DNA of 64,000 nt from Pseudomonas viridiflava (GTDB lineage Bacteria; Pseudomonadota; Gammaproteobacteria; Pseudomonadales; Pseudomonadaceae): assembly GCF_900602065.1 (NCBI RefSeq), contig NZ_UWFN01000285.1:186001-250000 (forward strand), in the 5' to 3' direction. The first letter of the stretch is position 1, and each line of letters opens with the position of its first letter. Shown piece after piece: positions 1 to 8,049 of the stretch. Position numbers and translations under genes: made by a program. The notes under the pieces were generated by a model. That model was given only the letters and a program-made list of their open reading frames with translations. It ran no database searches and was not told where the DNA came from.

Positions 1-240
1 CGAGGCGACAATCCCCGAGCAACCCACCAGACGTCCGCTCTCGCTGTCTTCCAGTACGAAGAAGTAGGTCTCTTCACCGTTAAAGCTCACTTCCGCAGCA
101 AACGAGGCTTCCGAAGCAGCGATTTTGTCGCCCAGACGGCCAGCATCGTCAGGCAGGGACGTGACACCGATCGGGCTGTCGGCAGCGAGGCGTTGAACCT
201 CGGCCAGGTCAGCCATTTGCGCGGGGCGCATCACGAGCAT
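1..240 (-). CDS. aruF: arginine N-succinyltransferase alpha subunit (partial, N-terminal 80 residues)
   Basis: This is the first 80 codons of a gene that leaves the window at base 1. The product starts MLVMRPAQMADLAEVQ and has the GNAT-like N-terminus of the AruF/AstA family, including the stretch SPIGVTSLPDD typical of the alpha subunit. The enzyme transfers succinate from succinyl-CoA to arginine, the first step of the ammonia-producing arginine succinyltransferase pathway in the cytoplasm. It follows aruC by 146 bp on the same strand, the order of the P. aeruginosa aruCFGDBE operon, so aruG and the later genes should lie beyond the window. Assignment to the alpha rather than the beta subunit rests on the N-terminal sequence and the position next to aruC. 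Confidence 0.9.
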   Translation of the reverse strand, partial: MLVMRPAQMADLAEVQRLAADSPIGVTSLPDDAGRLGDKIAASEASFAAEVSFNGEETYFFVLEDSESGRLVGCSGIVAS

Positions 241-386
241 GGTGCCACTCCTTACCAGAACACAGACCGGGCAAACCCGGCACAGAAAAAAAGCGCCACC
301 TGGAACACAGCCACATGGCACAGAAAAGTGTCCGACGTTTGCCGCGCTGGCAAACATCGGAGGTATTGCGTTGAATCAGCCCGCTA

Positions 387-1607
387 TCAAGCCTGAGTCA
401 GCTTGGCGACAGCACGCTCGAAACGATCGAGACCTTCATCGATGTCTGCGTCTTCGATCACCAGACTTGGGGCAAAACGCACCACGTCAGGACCGGCCTG
501 CAAAATCATCACGCCTTCATGCTCGGCGGCATTGAAGAAATCTTTGGCCTTGCCCTTCCAGGCATCAGTCAGCACACAGCCGATCAACAGGCCCATGCCA
601 CGGATCTGCGAGAACACGCCATATTGCTGGCCGATCTGCTCCAGGCGCGCCTTGAACTTCGCGTGTTTGGCTGTCACGCCGTCGCGGACTTCCTGGGTGT
701 GGACCACGTCCATTACTGCGTTACCCACCGCGCATGCCAAGGCGTTGCCGCCGTAGGTTGTACCGTGAACGCCGACTGCAAAGTGCTTGGCCAGCTTTTC
801 GGTGGTCAGCATGGCCGCCATCGGGAAACCGCCGCCAATGCTCTTGGCGCTGGACAGGATGTCTGGCGTGACGCCGTAATTCATGTAGGCAAACAGACGA
901 CCGCTACGGCCCATGCCGCTTTGCACTTCGTCAAAAATCAGCAGTGCTTTATGCTCGTCACACAGTGCGCGTGCGCCTTGCAGGTATTCGAGTTCGGCAG
1001 GCAATACGCCGCCTTCACCCTGAATGGGCTCCAGCACGACCGCGCAGGTCTTGTCGGAGATTGCTGCCTTGAGGGCTTCCAGATCGTTGAACGGCACGTG
1101 AGTGATGCCGGTAATCTTCGGACCGAAGCCGTCGGAATACTTGGACTGACCGCCCACGGTCACGGTAAACAGCGTACGGCCGTGGAAGCTGTTCAGTGCA
1201 GCAATGATTTCGTACTTGTCCGGACCATATAGATCGTGGGAAACCCGACGCGCCAGCTTGAAAGCGGCTTCGTTGGCTTCGGCGCCCGAGTTACAGAAGA
1301 ACACGCGCTCGGCAAACGTGGCGTCTACCAGCTTCTTCGCCAGACGCAGCGCTGGCTCGTTGGTGAAAACGTTGGAAACGTGCCAGAGATTGTTGGCCTG
1401 CTCGGTCAAGGCACCCACCAGCGCCGGATGGCAGTGGCCCAGTACGTTGACGGCAATCCCGCCGGAGAGATCAACCAGCTCACGACCCGCCTGATCCCAC
1501 ACTCGGGAACCCGCACCGCGCACAGGAATAAACCCGGCTGGAGCGTAATTGGGGACCATTACCTGGTCGAAATCGGCGCGTTGCACCGCAGCTTGCTCAA
1601 CGGACAT
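387..1607 (-). CDS. aruC: succinylornithine/acetylornithine aminotransferase
   Basis: A class III PLP-dependent aminotransferase of 406 residues, full length for the AruC/ArgD/AstC family. Visible family motifs are the phosphate-binding NSGAEANEAA, the PLP aspartate in LLIFDEVQSGMGRSG and the PLP lysine in SSAKSIGGG. In pseudomonads the enzyme deaminates N2-succinylornithine during arginine catabolism and can also serve as acetylornithine transaminase in synthesis. A GGAGA ribosome site precedes the ATG. It is the first gene of the aru operon, with aruF downstream. Its upstream region has two copies of the ArgR half-site pattern, so induction by arginine through ArgR is likely. Confidence 0.95.
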   Translation of the reverse strand: MSVEQAAVQRADFDQVMVPNYAPAGFIPVRGAGSRVWDQAGRELVDLSGGIAVNVLGHCHPALVGALTEQANNLWHVSNVFTNEPALRLAKKLVDATFAERVFFCNSGAEANEAAFKLARRVSHDLYGPDKYEIIAALNSFHGRTLFTVTVGGQSKYSDGFGPKITGITHVPFNDLEALKAAISDKTCAVVLEPIQGEGGVLPAELEYLQGARALCDEHKALLIFDEVQSGMGRSGRLFAYMNYGVTPDILSSAKSIGGGFPMAAMLTTEKLAKHFAVGVHGTTYGGNALACAVGNAVMDVVHTQEVRDGVTAKHAKFKARLEQIGQQYGVFSQIRGMGLLIGCVLTDAWKGKAKDFFNAAEHEGVMILQAGPDVVRFAPSLVIEDADIDEGLDRFERAVAKLTQA

Positions 1608-1679
1608 CGGAGTCTCCTGAGAGGAACGCCTGCCTGAAACTGGCGAGCGATGGAAAGATTGTAAGGACTGGTTTCACTC

Positions 1680-1751
1680 CGGCCTTGCCGCCAAGCGACA
1701 ACTTGTTACAGCGCAAACCCGGGATTTCTGCTGACTTTCGGCAATGCGACA
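1680..1751 (-). promoter_or_regulatory. candidate ArgR operator region of aruC
   Basis: On the minus strand two copies of TGTCGC-N8-AA, the half-site pattern reported for P. aeruginosa ArgR, start at 1700 and 1751. The copy at 1700 is preceded by TGTAAC (1705-1710). The combined 16-mer, GCGACAACTTGTTACA on the plus strand, recurs with one change upstream of aotJ. The motif match is seen directly; binding by ArgR is inferred. Confidence 0.6.
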
Positions 1752-1834
1752 TTAACCATCGCAAAGGCGCAGTTTAAACGTTGCGGGCGCAGAGTTGCAG
1801 ATACAGATGAGTAATCATTTGGAACGGGGTCCCG

Positions 1835-1910
1835 TTGGAGCGAGGCTTGCCCGCGATAACGACACCGCGATCTAAAGTGAACCGCATTCAACCTTGCCGC
1901 GGGCAAGCAA
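1835..1910. repeat. REPIN-like inverted repeat (family A)
   Basis: Two inverted REP arms (GGAGCGAGGCTTGCCCGCG and CCGCGGGCAAGC) flank a spacer containing GATCTAAAGTGAACCGC. The same spacer core occurs in the REPINs near 16.4, 19.1, 29.7 and 39.1 kb. It lies between aruC and argR. Confidence 0.8.
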
Positions 1911-1930
1911 TCACAGACAGACCACCAAAC

Positions 1931-2024
1931 CCTGTGGGAGCGAATTCATTCGCGAAGAGGCCAGTACATCCGACGCATCTTTATGAGTCTTGATTGCCTT
2001 CGCGAATAAATTCGCTCCCACAGG
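1931..2024. repeat. inverted repeat of the GTGGGAGCGAATTCATTCGCG REP type
   Basis: The arms CCTGTGGGAGCGAATTCATT and AATAAATTCGCTCCCACAGG are near-perfect complements about 50 bases apart. This is a different REP variant from its immediate neighbour. Together the two fill most of the 509-base gap between argR and aruC. Confidence 0.75.
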
Positions 2025-2116
2025 TCCGAGATCAGCCCAGGGTTCATCCAGGCTTTCAGAGGCCTTGCAGGCAGACATAGAATCTCCCAGAGGGGAAGAT
2101 CGCAAAACCTGCAGGC

Positions 2117-3097
2117 TCAACCCCGCTCTGCGGGCACCGACGACAATTCAAACGGGCTGCTGCTGCGGCGCTGATTACGGTCTTCACGCGGGGTCGCGCC
2201 GAAGAAGTTACGGTAGGCGCTGGAAAAATGCGGGCCGGACGAGAAGCCGCAGGACAGGCCGATCTGGATGATGGATTTGCTGGTCTGCATCAGCATCTGC
2301 CGTGCCTTGTTGAGGCGCAGCTCAAGGTAATACTGGCTCGGCACGCGATTGAGGTACTGCTTGAAGATCCGCTCCAGTTGCCGACGCGAGACACACACGT
2401 GCTGAGCAATTTCATCCGTGGTCAGGGGCTCTTCGATGTTGGCTTCCATCAGCAGCACAGCCTGAGTCAACTTCGGATGGCTGGAACCCAAGCGATTCTG
2501 CAACGGAATACGCTGACGCTCGCCGCCTTCGCGGATACGCTCAACCACCAGCTCTTCGGACACCGCACCCGCCAGCTCAGCGCCGTGATCCCGGGCCAGG
2601 ACTGCCAGCAACAGATCCAGCACCGACATACCACCGCAAGCGGTCAGGCGATCACGGTCCCAGTCGAACAGATGACTGGTGGCGATGACCTTCGGGAATC
2701 GCTCGGTGAAATCATCCTGCCAGCGCCAGTGCACCGCAGCACGATAGCCATCGAGCAGCCCGAGTTGCGCCAGCGGATAAACCCCGGCTGAAAGCCCGCC
2801 GATCACACAGCCGGAACGCACCAGTTGCTTGAGCGCAGACGTCAATGCAGGGTTTATCGACGCAGGTGGCTCGTCCGCCAACAGGAATAGCTTCTGACAA
2901 CCTTCCAGACGCCCGGACCATGGCTCGCCGGGCAATTGCCATGCACCCTCGGCGGGCACTTCGGCCTGGAGAAACGACAACTCGTAAAGCACCTCCGGGT
3001 GAACGCGCTGAGCAACACGCAGGGCTTCCTCGGCCAGCGCCAGAGTCAGGGCTTTGGTGCTGGGCCAGATAAGAAAACCAATTCGTTGAGCGGTCAT
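2117..3097 (-). CDS. argR: arginine-responsive AraC-family regulator ArgR
   Basis: A regulator of 326 residues with an N-terminal DJ-1/PfpI-like (GATase1) domain (about 1-190; GGLSAGVYPLAQLG marks the nucleophile-elbow region) and a C-terminal AraC/XylS DNA-binding domain with two helix-turn-helices (about 225-315; TTDEIAQHVCVSRRQLERIF and SIIQIGLSCGFSSGPHF). The start MTAQRIGFLIWP was preferred over an upstream ATG because homologues begin here. In P. aeruginosa ArgR is the last gene of the aot operon, responds to arginine, activates aru and aot and represses arginine synthesis. It follows aotP in the same direction after 163 bases, matching that layout. The identification rests on domains plus operon order. 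Confidence 0.92.
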   Translation of the reverse strand: MTAQRIGFLIWPSTKALTLALAEEALRVAQRVHPEVLYELSFLQAEVPAEGAWQLPGEPWSGRLEGCQKLFLLADEPPASINPALTSALKQLVRSGCVIGGLSAGVYPLAQLGLLDGYRAAVHWRWQDDFTERFPKVIATSHLFDWDRDRLTACGGMSVLDLLLAVLARDHGAELAGAVSEELVVERIREGGERQRIPLQNRLGSSHPKLTQAVLLMEANIEEPLTTDEIAQHVCVSRRQLERIFKQYLNRVPSQYYLELRLNKARQMLMQTSKSIIQIGLSCGFSSGPHFSSAYRNFFGATPREDRNQRRSSSPFELSSVPAERG

Positions 3098-3191
3098 GGC
3101 GTGCAATCCGAAACGTGTCGCTGTTGTTAAAACTGTGTACACAGCTTATGGGGCGGGCATCGCAACGCCCAGGCTGAATCTACCGCTATCC

Positions 3192-3220
3192 GTTCATGCT
3201 GCTTGCGGCGCAGCATGAAC
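3192..3220. other. stem-loop between aotP and argR
   Basis: The 11-base arms GTTCATGCTGC and GCAGCATGAAC are perfect complements around a 7-base loop. No run of T follows on the minus strand, so it is not a canonical terminator. It could stabilise or process the aot-argR transcript. Confidence 0.5.
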
Positions 3221-3260
3221 TGTTACTTCCTGAAAGACATCGACAAAACGAAGCATTTTG

Positions 3261-4025
3261 TTACTTGAGACTACCCGACAGAAATTGCTGCAAGCGCTCA
3301 GACTGCGGATTGACCAGCACTTCACGAGGATTACCGCGCTCTTCGACCACGCCTTTGTGGAGAAAGATCAACTGATTGGAAACCTCACGGGCAAAGCCCA
3401 TTTCATGCGTCACCACGACCATGGTCCGGCCTTCCTGAGCCAGGGCCTGCATGACCTTGAGCACATCGCCGACCAGCTCGGGGTCCAGCGCAGAGGTTGG
3501 CTCGTCGAACAGCATCACCTCAGGCTCCATCGCCAAAGCCCGGGCAATCGCCACCCGCTGCTGCTCGCCACCGGACATGTGCCCAGGATAAGCATCCTTG
3601 CGATGCGCGACGCCGACCTTGGCCAGATAATGCTCGGCCTTTTCCAGCGCTTCCTTTTTCGACACGCCCAATACGTGCACAGGCGCTTCAATAATGTTTT
3701 CCAGCGCTGTCATGTGCGACCAGAGATTGAAATGCTGGAACACCATCGACAGTCGCGAACGCATCCGTTGCAGCTGCTTTGGGTCCTCGGCTCTCATGCT
3801 GCCGTCTTTGTTGGCAACCAGTTTGAGCTCTTCGTTGTTGAGCAGAATCTTGCCTGCGTGAGGCTGCTCCAACAGATTGATGCAACGCAGAAAGGTACTT
3901 TTCCCCGAGCCACTGGAGCCAATGATGCTGATCACATCACCTGCCTTGGCGGTCAGGGAAACACCCTTGAGCACTTCATGGCTGCCATAGCGTTTATGCA
4001 GGTCCTGGACTTCCAGTTTGTTCAT
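3261..4025 (-). CDS. aotP: arginine/ornithine ABC transporter ATP-binding protein
   Basis: A polar-amino-acid-type ABC ATPase of 254 residues that energises arginine and ornithine import at the inner membrane face. Visible are Walker A (GSSGSGKST), the Q-loop region MVFQHFNLW, the signature SGGEQQR, Walker B (VMLFDEPTSALDPE) and the H-loop (VVTHEM). The start MNKLEVQDLHKRYG was chosen because it matches the usual family N-terminus. An ATG 30 bases upstream (4055), overlapping the end of aotO, would add ten residues and cannot be excluded. It sits between aotO and argR in one operon. Confidence 0.93.
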   Translation of the reverse strand: MNKLEVQDLHKRYGSHEVLKGVSLTAKAGDVISIIGSSGSGKSTFLRCINLLEQPHAGKILLNNEELKLVANKDGSMRAEDPKQLQRMRSRLSMVFQHFNLWSHMTALENIIEAPVHVLGVSKKEALEKAEHYLAKVGVAHRKDAYPGHMSGGEQQRVAIARALAMEPEVMLFDEPTSALDPELVGDVLKVMQALAQEGRTMVVVTHEMGFAREVSNQLIFLHKGVVEERGNPREVLVNPQSERLQQFLSGSLK

Positions 4026-4047
4026 GCTTTCAGTTCTCACAAATGGG

Positions 4048-5160
4048 TCAGTCATTGAGCAGTCGACCCTGACGCCGGGCAGTCCGTCCGGCTACTTTGG
4101 CCAGCCAGAAACCCGGCTGGGCGTAACGCAACCGCTCGATGGCAAACAACACCCCGGCAGTATTCGAGCAGACCGTGCTGACCCGGTCAGAGAGCGGATC
4201 AATGACTTCAAACAGAGGGTCGCCGACTTCAACCCAGGCACCCGCTTCACGCAGGAAACTCACCACACCCGGATGCGGGGCAAACAGCAATTCAGTACCT
4301 TCAAATGGCATGCCTTCACAGGCTTCATGAGCAGCCTGCGGCCATTCACCGCTAATGAAACCCTGCTCGGCAAGGAACGCCAGAATGCCTTCAGCATGCG
4401 CTTCGGCCTGAGGTTTACCGGTATCCGCCTGACCACCCAGCTCAATGGTTGTTGCCAGACATGCCAGCGGGATCTGCGCATCCGGGAAAATTCGCGACAG
4501 ACGCAACCACGGCAACGAACAGGCCTCATCGAACGAGCTGCCGCCGGAGTCTTCCGCCAGCAAGGCCACTTGCACATTCAGATGCGCCGTCAACGAGCGC
4601 CATTGCGGCCAGTGTTGCGGCAAGGCGTACATGTGCAATGCAGCGTCGGCGTCGCAATGCAGATCGAGTACCACATCGGCCACGCACGCGTGACTCAGGA
4701 GAATCCGCTGCATGCCGCGCAATTCGCTTTCTGCTGCTGGCAGGTTCGCCAGCACCGTGGCCATCGCCTGGCGAATCAGCTGCACATTGCTGTGCGGATC
4801 ATCGCCGAGCTGACCTTCAAGCAGCTCGGCCACTGGCTCGCTCAGCTCGGAGAAATCACGGTTGAAGTTCTTGCCGCTGCCAAACTCGAAGCGCCCTTGA
4901 TGAGCGCCTTGCAGCAATTGCCCCAACCCAATGGGGTTGGCGACCGGGACCAGTTCGATAACACCCTTGAGCGCGCCCTGCTCTTCGAGTTCGGCCAGAC
5001 GCTTTTTTAGCTCCCAGGCCGTGCGCATGCCGGGTAATTCATCGGCGTGCAAGCTGGCCTGGATATAGGCTTTTCGCTCGCCACTGCCGAAACGAAACAC
5101 ACTCAAGTGGCGCTCGGTGCCGAGAGTGCTCCACGGCAATACATGATCGGTTCTTTGCAT
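4048..5160 (-). CDS. aotO: AotO, succinylglutamate desuccinylase/aspartoacylase-family protein of the aot operon
   Basis: A product of 370 residues of the zinc-dependent AstE/AspA carboxypeptidase-like fold. Likely zinc ligands are visible in the H-x-x-E motif of ASLHADELPG (about residue 38) and the later histidine in VLDLHCDADA. In P. aeruginosa AotO sits in the same place and was reported not to be needed for arginine uptake, so its substrate is unknown. An N-acyl-arginine or N-acyl-ornithine deacylase role is possible from the family but unproven. It starts two bases after aotM ends, so tight co-expression with the transporter is expected. Confidence 0.88.
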   Translation of the reverse strand: MQRTDHVLPWSTLGTERHLSVFRFGSGERKAYIQASLHADELPGMRTAWELKKRLAELEEQGALKGVIELVPVANPIGLGQLLQGAHQGRFEFGSGKNFNRDFSELSEPVAELLEGQLGDDPHSNVQLIRQAMATVLANLPAAESELRGMQRILLSHACVADVVLDLHCDADAALHMYALPQHWPQWRSLTAHLNVQVALLAEDSGGSSFDEACSLPWLRLSRIFPDAQIPLACLATTIELGGQADTGKPQAEAHAEGILAFLAEQGFISGEWPQAAHEACEGMPFEGTELLFAPHPGVVSFLREAGAWVEVGDPLFEVIDPLSDRVSTVCSNTAGVLFAIERLRYAQPGFWLAKVAGRTARRQGRLLND

Positions 5161-5161
5161 G

Positions 5162-5860
5162 TCAGGCCTTCCGGGGTGCGAGGTAGCCCAGCCAGCGGCG
5201 CTCAGCCAGCTTGAACAGTCGCACCAGAATGAATGTCAGGCACAGGTAGAACACGCCTGCGGTGATAAACGCCTCGAAGGGCAAGAAGCTTTCGGAGTTG
5301 ACCGCCCGCGCAGCACCGGTGATGTCGACCAGCGTGACGCTGGACGCAAGACTGGTGGTCTGCAGCATCATGATCACTTCGTTGCTGTATTGCGGCAGCG
5401 CCCGACGCAAGGCCGAAGGCAGCAGGATGCGGCGGTACATTTTGCTTTTCGACATGCCCATGGCACGTGCCGCTTCAATTTCGCCCGCAGGCGTAGCTTT
5501 CAGGCTGCCGGCAATGATTTCCGCCGTGTAGGCACTGGTATTGATCGCGAACGCCAGGCACGCACAGAAGGTCGCACTGGACAGCCAAGGCCACATAAAG
5601 CTTTCGCGGACGACCGCGAATTGTGCGAGCCCGTAGTAGATAAGATACAGCTGCACCAGCATGGGCGTGCCACGGATCACATAGGTGTAGAGCCAGGCGG
5701 GCAGATTTACCCAGGGCTTTTTCGACACCCGCATCAGGCCCAGTGGCAATGCCGCCAGCAGACCAAAACCCAGGGCGATGGCAAGCAGCTCCAGCGTGGT
5801 CACCAACCCGGCGAAGTACAGCGGCAGGCTGTCCCAGATGACGTTGTAGTCGAAAATCAC
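5162..5860 (-). CDS. aotM: arginine/ornithine ABC transporter permease AotM
   Basis: A permease of 232 residues from the HisM/GlnP polar amino acid family, with several hydrophobic segments and the EAA-like loop (EIEAARAMGMSKSKMYRRILLP) that contacts the ATPase. It pairs with AotQ to form the inner-membrane channel. Its ATG overlaps the aotQ stop by four bases, which indicates translational coupling. Confidence 0.93.
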   Translation of the reverse strand: MIFDYNVIWDSLPLYFAGLVTTLELLAIALGFGLLAALPLGLMRVSKKPWVNLPAWLYTYVIRGTPMLVQLYLIYYGLAQFAVVRESFMWPWLSSATFCACLAFAINTSAYTAEIIAGSLKATPAGEIEAARAMGMSKSKMYRRILLPSALRRALPQYSNEVIMMLQTTSLASSVTLVDITGAARAVNSESFLPFEAFITAGVFYLCLTFILVRLFKLAERRWLGYLAPRKA

Positions 5861-6546
5861 AGGTCAGCCGCCCTTACTCCCACGGAGTAACGTTTTTCGA
5901 CAAGACGCAGGGCCAGCAGCGAAACGCTGGTAATCAGCAGGTAAATCGCGGCCACTGCCAGGAAGAAGGTAAAAGGCTCGCTGGTCGCGTCACCCGCCTG
6001 CTTGGCGAGAAACATCATGTCCTGCAGACCCACCAGCGAAATCAGCGCGGTCGCCTTGGTCAGTACCAGCCAGTTGTTGGTGAAGCCGGGGATCGCCAGG
6101 CGAACCATCTGCGGCACCAGAATTCTGAAAAACACTTTGGAGTGACTCATCCCGTAAGCAAGGCCCGCTTCGGCCTGCCCTTTTGGAATGGCCATGAATG
6201 CACCGCGAAAGGTTTCCGACAGATAAGCGCCGAAAATGAACCCCAACGTGCCAATACCCGCAACCAGCGGGCTAAGGTCAATGTAATCATCGTGACCGAG
6301 CATCGGAGCAAGGGTGTTGAGCGCGCCCTGGCCGCCGTAGAAAATCAGCAGGATCAGGACCAGATCGGGAATCCCGCGGATGACGGTGGAATACAGGTCA
6401 CCCAGCCAGGCCAGCCAGCGCACCGGCGACAAACGCAACGACACGCCAATCAGACCCAGGACGATTGCCAGCGCCATCGACGACAGGGCCAGTTGCAGCG
6501 TCAGCCCTGCGCCCTCGAGGATGACAGCCCCGTAGCCTTTCAACAT
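5857..6546 (-). CDS. aotQ: arginine/ornithine ABC transporter permease AotQ
   Basis: A permease of 229 residues of the HisQ family. It has an N-terminal membrane segment (LTLQLALSSMALAIVLGLIG), a typical RGIPDLVLILLIFYGG region and the ATPase-contact loop QAEAGLAYGMSHSKVFFRILVP. It is the second gene of the operon, 85 bases after aotJ and overlapping aotM. The order J-Q-M-O-P-argR is that of P. aeruginosa. Confidence 0.93.
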   Translation of the reverse strand: MLKGYGAVILEGAGLTLQLALSSMALAIVLGLIGVSLRLSPVRWLAWLGDLYSTVIRGIPDLVLILLIFYGGQGALNTLAPMLGHDDYIDLSPLVAGIGTLGFIFGAYLSETFRGAFMAIPKGQAEAGLAYGMSHSKVFFRILVPQMVRLAIPGFTNNWLVLTKATALISLVGLQDMMFLAKQAGDATSEPFTFFLAVAAIYLLITSVSLLALRLVEKRYSVGVRAADL

Positions 6547-6631
6547 GTTCTGCAGCCCTCATGGGTGTAAAAAATGGCGCTAGCCAAAACACCGAAAATG
6601 GCTTCTGGCTGCGCCATCCGTGACGACAGGT

Positions 6632-7408
6632 TTACTTGCCGTAAACGTCGAAGTCGAAGTACTTGTCCTGAATCTTCTTGTACTCGCCGTTGGCGCGGAT
6701 CGCTGCGATGGCAGCGTTGATGCGCTCAACGTTGGCCTTGTCGCCCTTGCGAACAGCAATACCAATGCCGTCACCGAAGTAAGCCGGGTCGGTGAACGCA
6801 GGGCCGGCAAAAGCATAGCCCTTGCCCGAATCGGTTTTCAGGAAACCATCCTGCAGCAGAGTCGCGTCCGCTACCGTGCCGTCCAGACGACCGGCCTTGA
6901 TGTCCAGGTAGATTTCGTTCTGCGAGCTGTAGGACTTGATCTCGGCGCCCTTGGGCTCAAATACCTTTTTGGCGAAAGTGTCGTGGATCGTTCCACGTTG
7001 CACGCCGATCTTTTTGCCTTTGAGTTCATCAAGGCTGTCGCTGACCGTGGTGCCTTCCTTCATGACCAGACGAGCCTGAGTGCTGTAGTAGCGATCAGTG
7101 AAGTCCACGGACTTCTTGCGGTCGTCGGTGATGGACATCGAGGACAGGATCGCGTCGATCTTGCGCACTTTCAGCGCCGGGATCAGACCGTCGAACTCTT
7201 GCTCGACCCATGTGCACTTGACCTTCATCTCAGCGCACAGCGCGTTGCCGATATCGTAGTCGAAACCGACGATGCTGCCGTCCGGCGCTTTGGAGGCAAA
7301 CGGAGGGTACGCTGCTTCAATACCGATTTTCAGAGGCTTTTCGTCTGCGAACACTGGCTGCGCCAGAACGGTCAGCGCCATTGCGCCAAGCAGCATGAGC
7401 TTTTTCAT
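6632..7408 (-). CDS. aotJ: periplasmic arginine/ornithine-binding protein AotJ
   Basis: A solute-binding protein of 258 residues (SBP family 3) beginning with a clear signal peptide, MKKLMLLGAMALTVLAQPVFA, with cleavage expected after VFA. The mature part carries IGIEAAYPPFASKAPDGSI and the GFDYDIGNALCAEM ligand-site region typical of the HisJ/ArtJ family. The start was placed at this Met, nine bases after GGAG, rather than at an upstream in-frame start lacking a signal sequence. It captures arginine and ornithine for AotQMP. The upstream ArgR-type operator suggests induction by arginine. Confidence 0.95.
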   Translation of the reverse strand: MKKLMLLGAMALTVLAQPVFADEKPLKIGIEAAYPPFASKAPDGSIVGFDYDIGNALCAEMKVKCTWVEQEFDGLIPALKVRKIDAILSSMSITDDRKKSVDFTDRYYSTQARLVMKEGTTVSDSLDELKGKKIGVQRGTIHDTFAKKVFEPKGAEIKSYSSQNEIYLDIKAGRLDGTVADATLLQDGFLKTDSGKGYAFAGPAFTDPAYFGDGIGIAVRKGDKANVERINAAIAAIRANGEYKKIQDKYFDFDVYGK

Positions 7409-7566
7409 TGTCAGGACTCCGTCGGTAAAACACGACAAATGGCAACGTGAGCAAGAGCCCAGGATGCGAAGAGGACTATTGGAGATAGACGCCAGGCGAC
7501 TGGGACCGGTATCCGGACCTGCAAGCCTGCGGCGAGTGAGCGGCATTTTAACGGGACGCTCGAAGT

Positions 7567-7597
7567 CGATATTTCTTCAATGCGACAACTAGTTACA
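7567..7597 (-). promoter_or_regulatory. candidate ArgR operator of aotJ
   Basis: On the minus strand TGTCGC-N8-AA (7587 to 7572) fits the reported ArgR half-site. TGTAAC follows at 7592-7597 on the outer side. The 16-mer GCGACAACTAGTTACA differs at one base from the copy before aruC. It lies 160-190 bases upstream of the aotJ start. The rest of the 641-base gap up to acsA holds a long inverted repeat and the acsA terminator; no gene is seen there. Confidence 0.6.
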
Positions 7598-7899
7598 AAT
7601 GCACTGAAAATCACGGCATGCGCATTGACAACCAAAAACGGTTATGCAAAGGCGAAAAGAGGGATAACCCGTGATTGCAGCAAAATGCGCGCCCATTATT
7701 GGCAAAGCCTTGTAATACGGCAAGGGTGGCGTTGCCGTATGTGTATCTGGCAGCCCGCTTGGGTAGCCGATTCCTACAGAAATGGGATGCTTTTCCCCAT
7801 AAGCGGGAATGGCGTTACCTGAGCTTTGGGAGGGGTAACAGGTCGATATATATCCTTATTGGTCCGATTGTAGTTACAGACCTATGCCTTTTACTGCCC

Positions 7900-7970
7900 C
7901 AATCGCGGGCAAGCACCGCTCCCACACGTAAAACGCGATCTTATGTGGGAGCGGTGCTTGCCCGCGATTG
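7900..7970. repeat. perfect 27-base inverted repeat (two REP arms, family A)
   Basis: The arms begin CAATCGCGGGCAAGC and end GCTTGCCCGCGATTG. They are perfect complements over 27 bases with a 17-base centre. This is a short-spacer form of the family A REP pair, next to the acsA terminator. Confidence 0.85.
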
Positions 7971-7992
7971 GGTCGCTGCAGTCTCCGATATG

Positions 7993-8030
7993 AAAAAACA
8001 AAAACCCCACCCGGCTCACACCGAATGGGG
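7993..8030 (-). terminator. Rho-independent terminator of acsA
   Basis: On the minus strand CCCCATTCGG pairs with CCGGGTGGGG around the loop TGTGAG, followed by TTTTTGTTTTTT. It lies 20 bases after the acsA stop codon. Confidence 0.85.
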
Positions 8031-8049
8031 CTCTTTCAAGCGCTGACTA

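Noticed and set aside
1706..2120. Short open frames in the aruC-argR gap
   Set aside because: They overlap REP repeats and operator sequence and lack ribosome sites and family features.
7580..8046. Short plus-strand open frames in the aotJ-acsA gap
   Set aside because: They run through the 27-base inverted repeat and the acsA terminator; no ribosome site was found.
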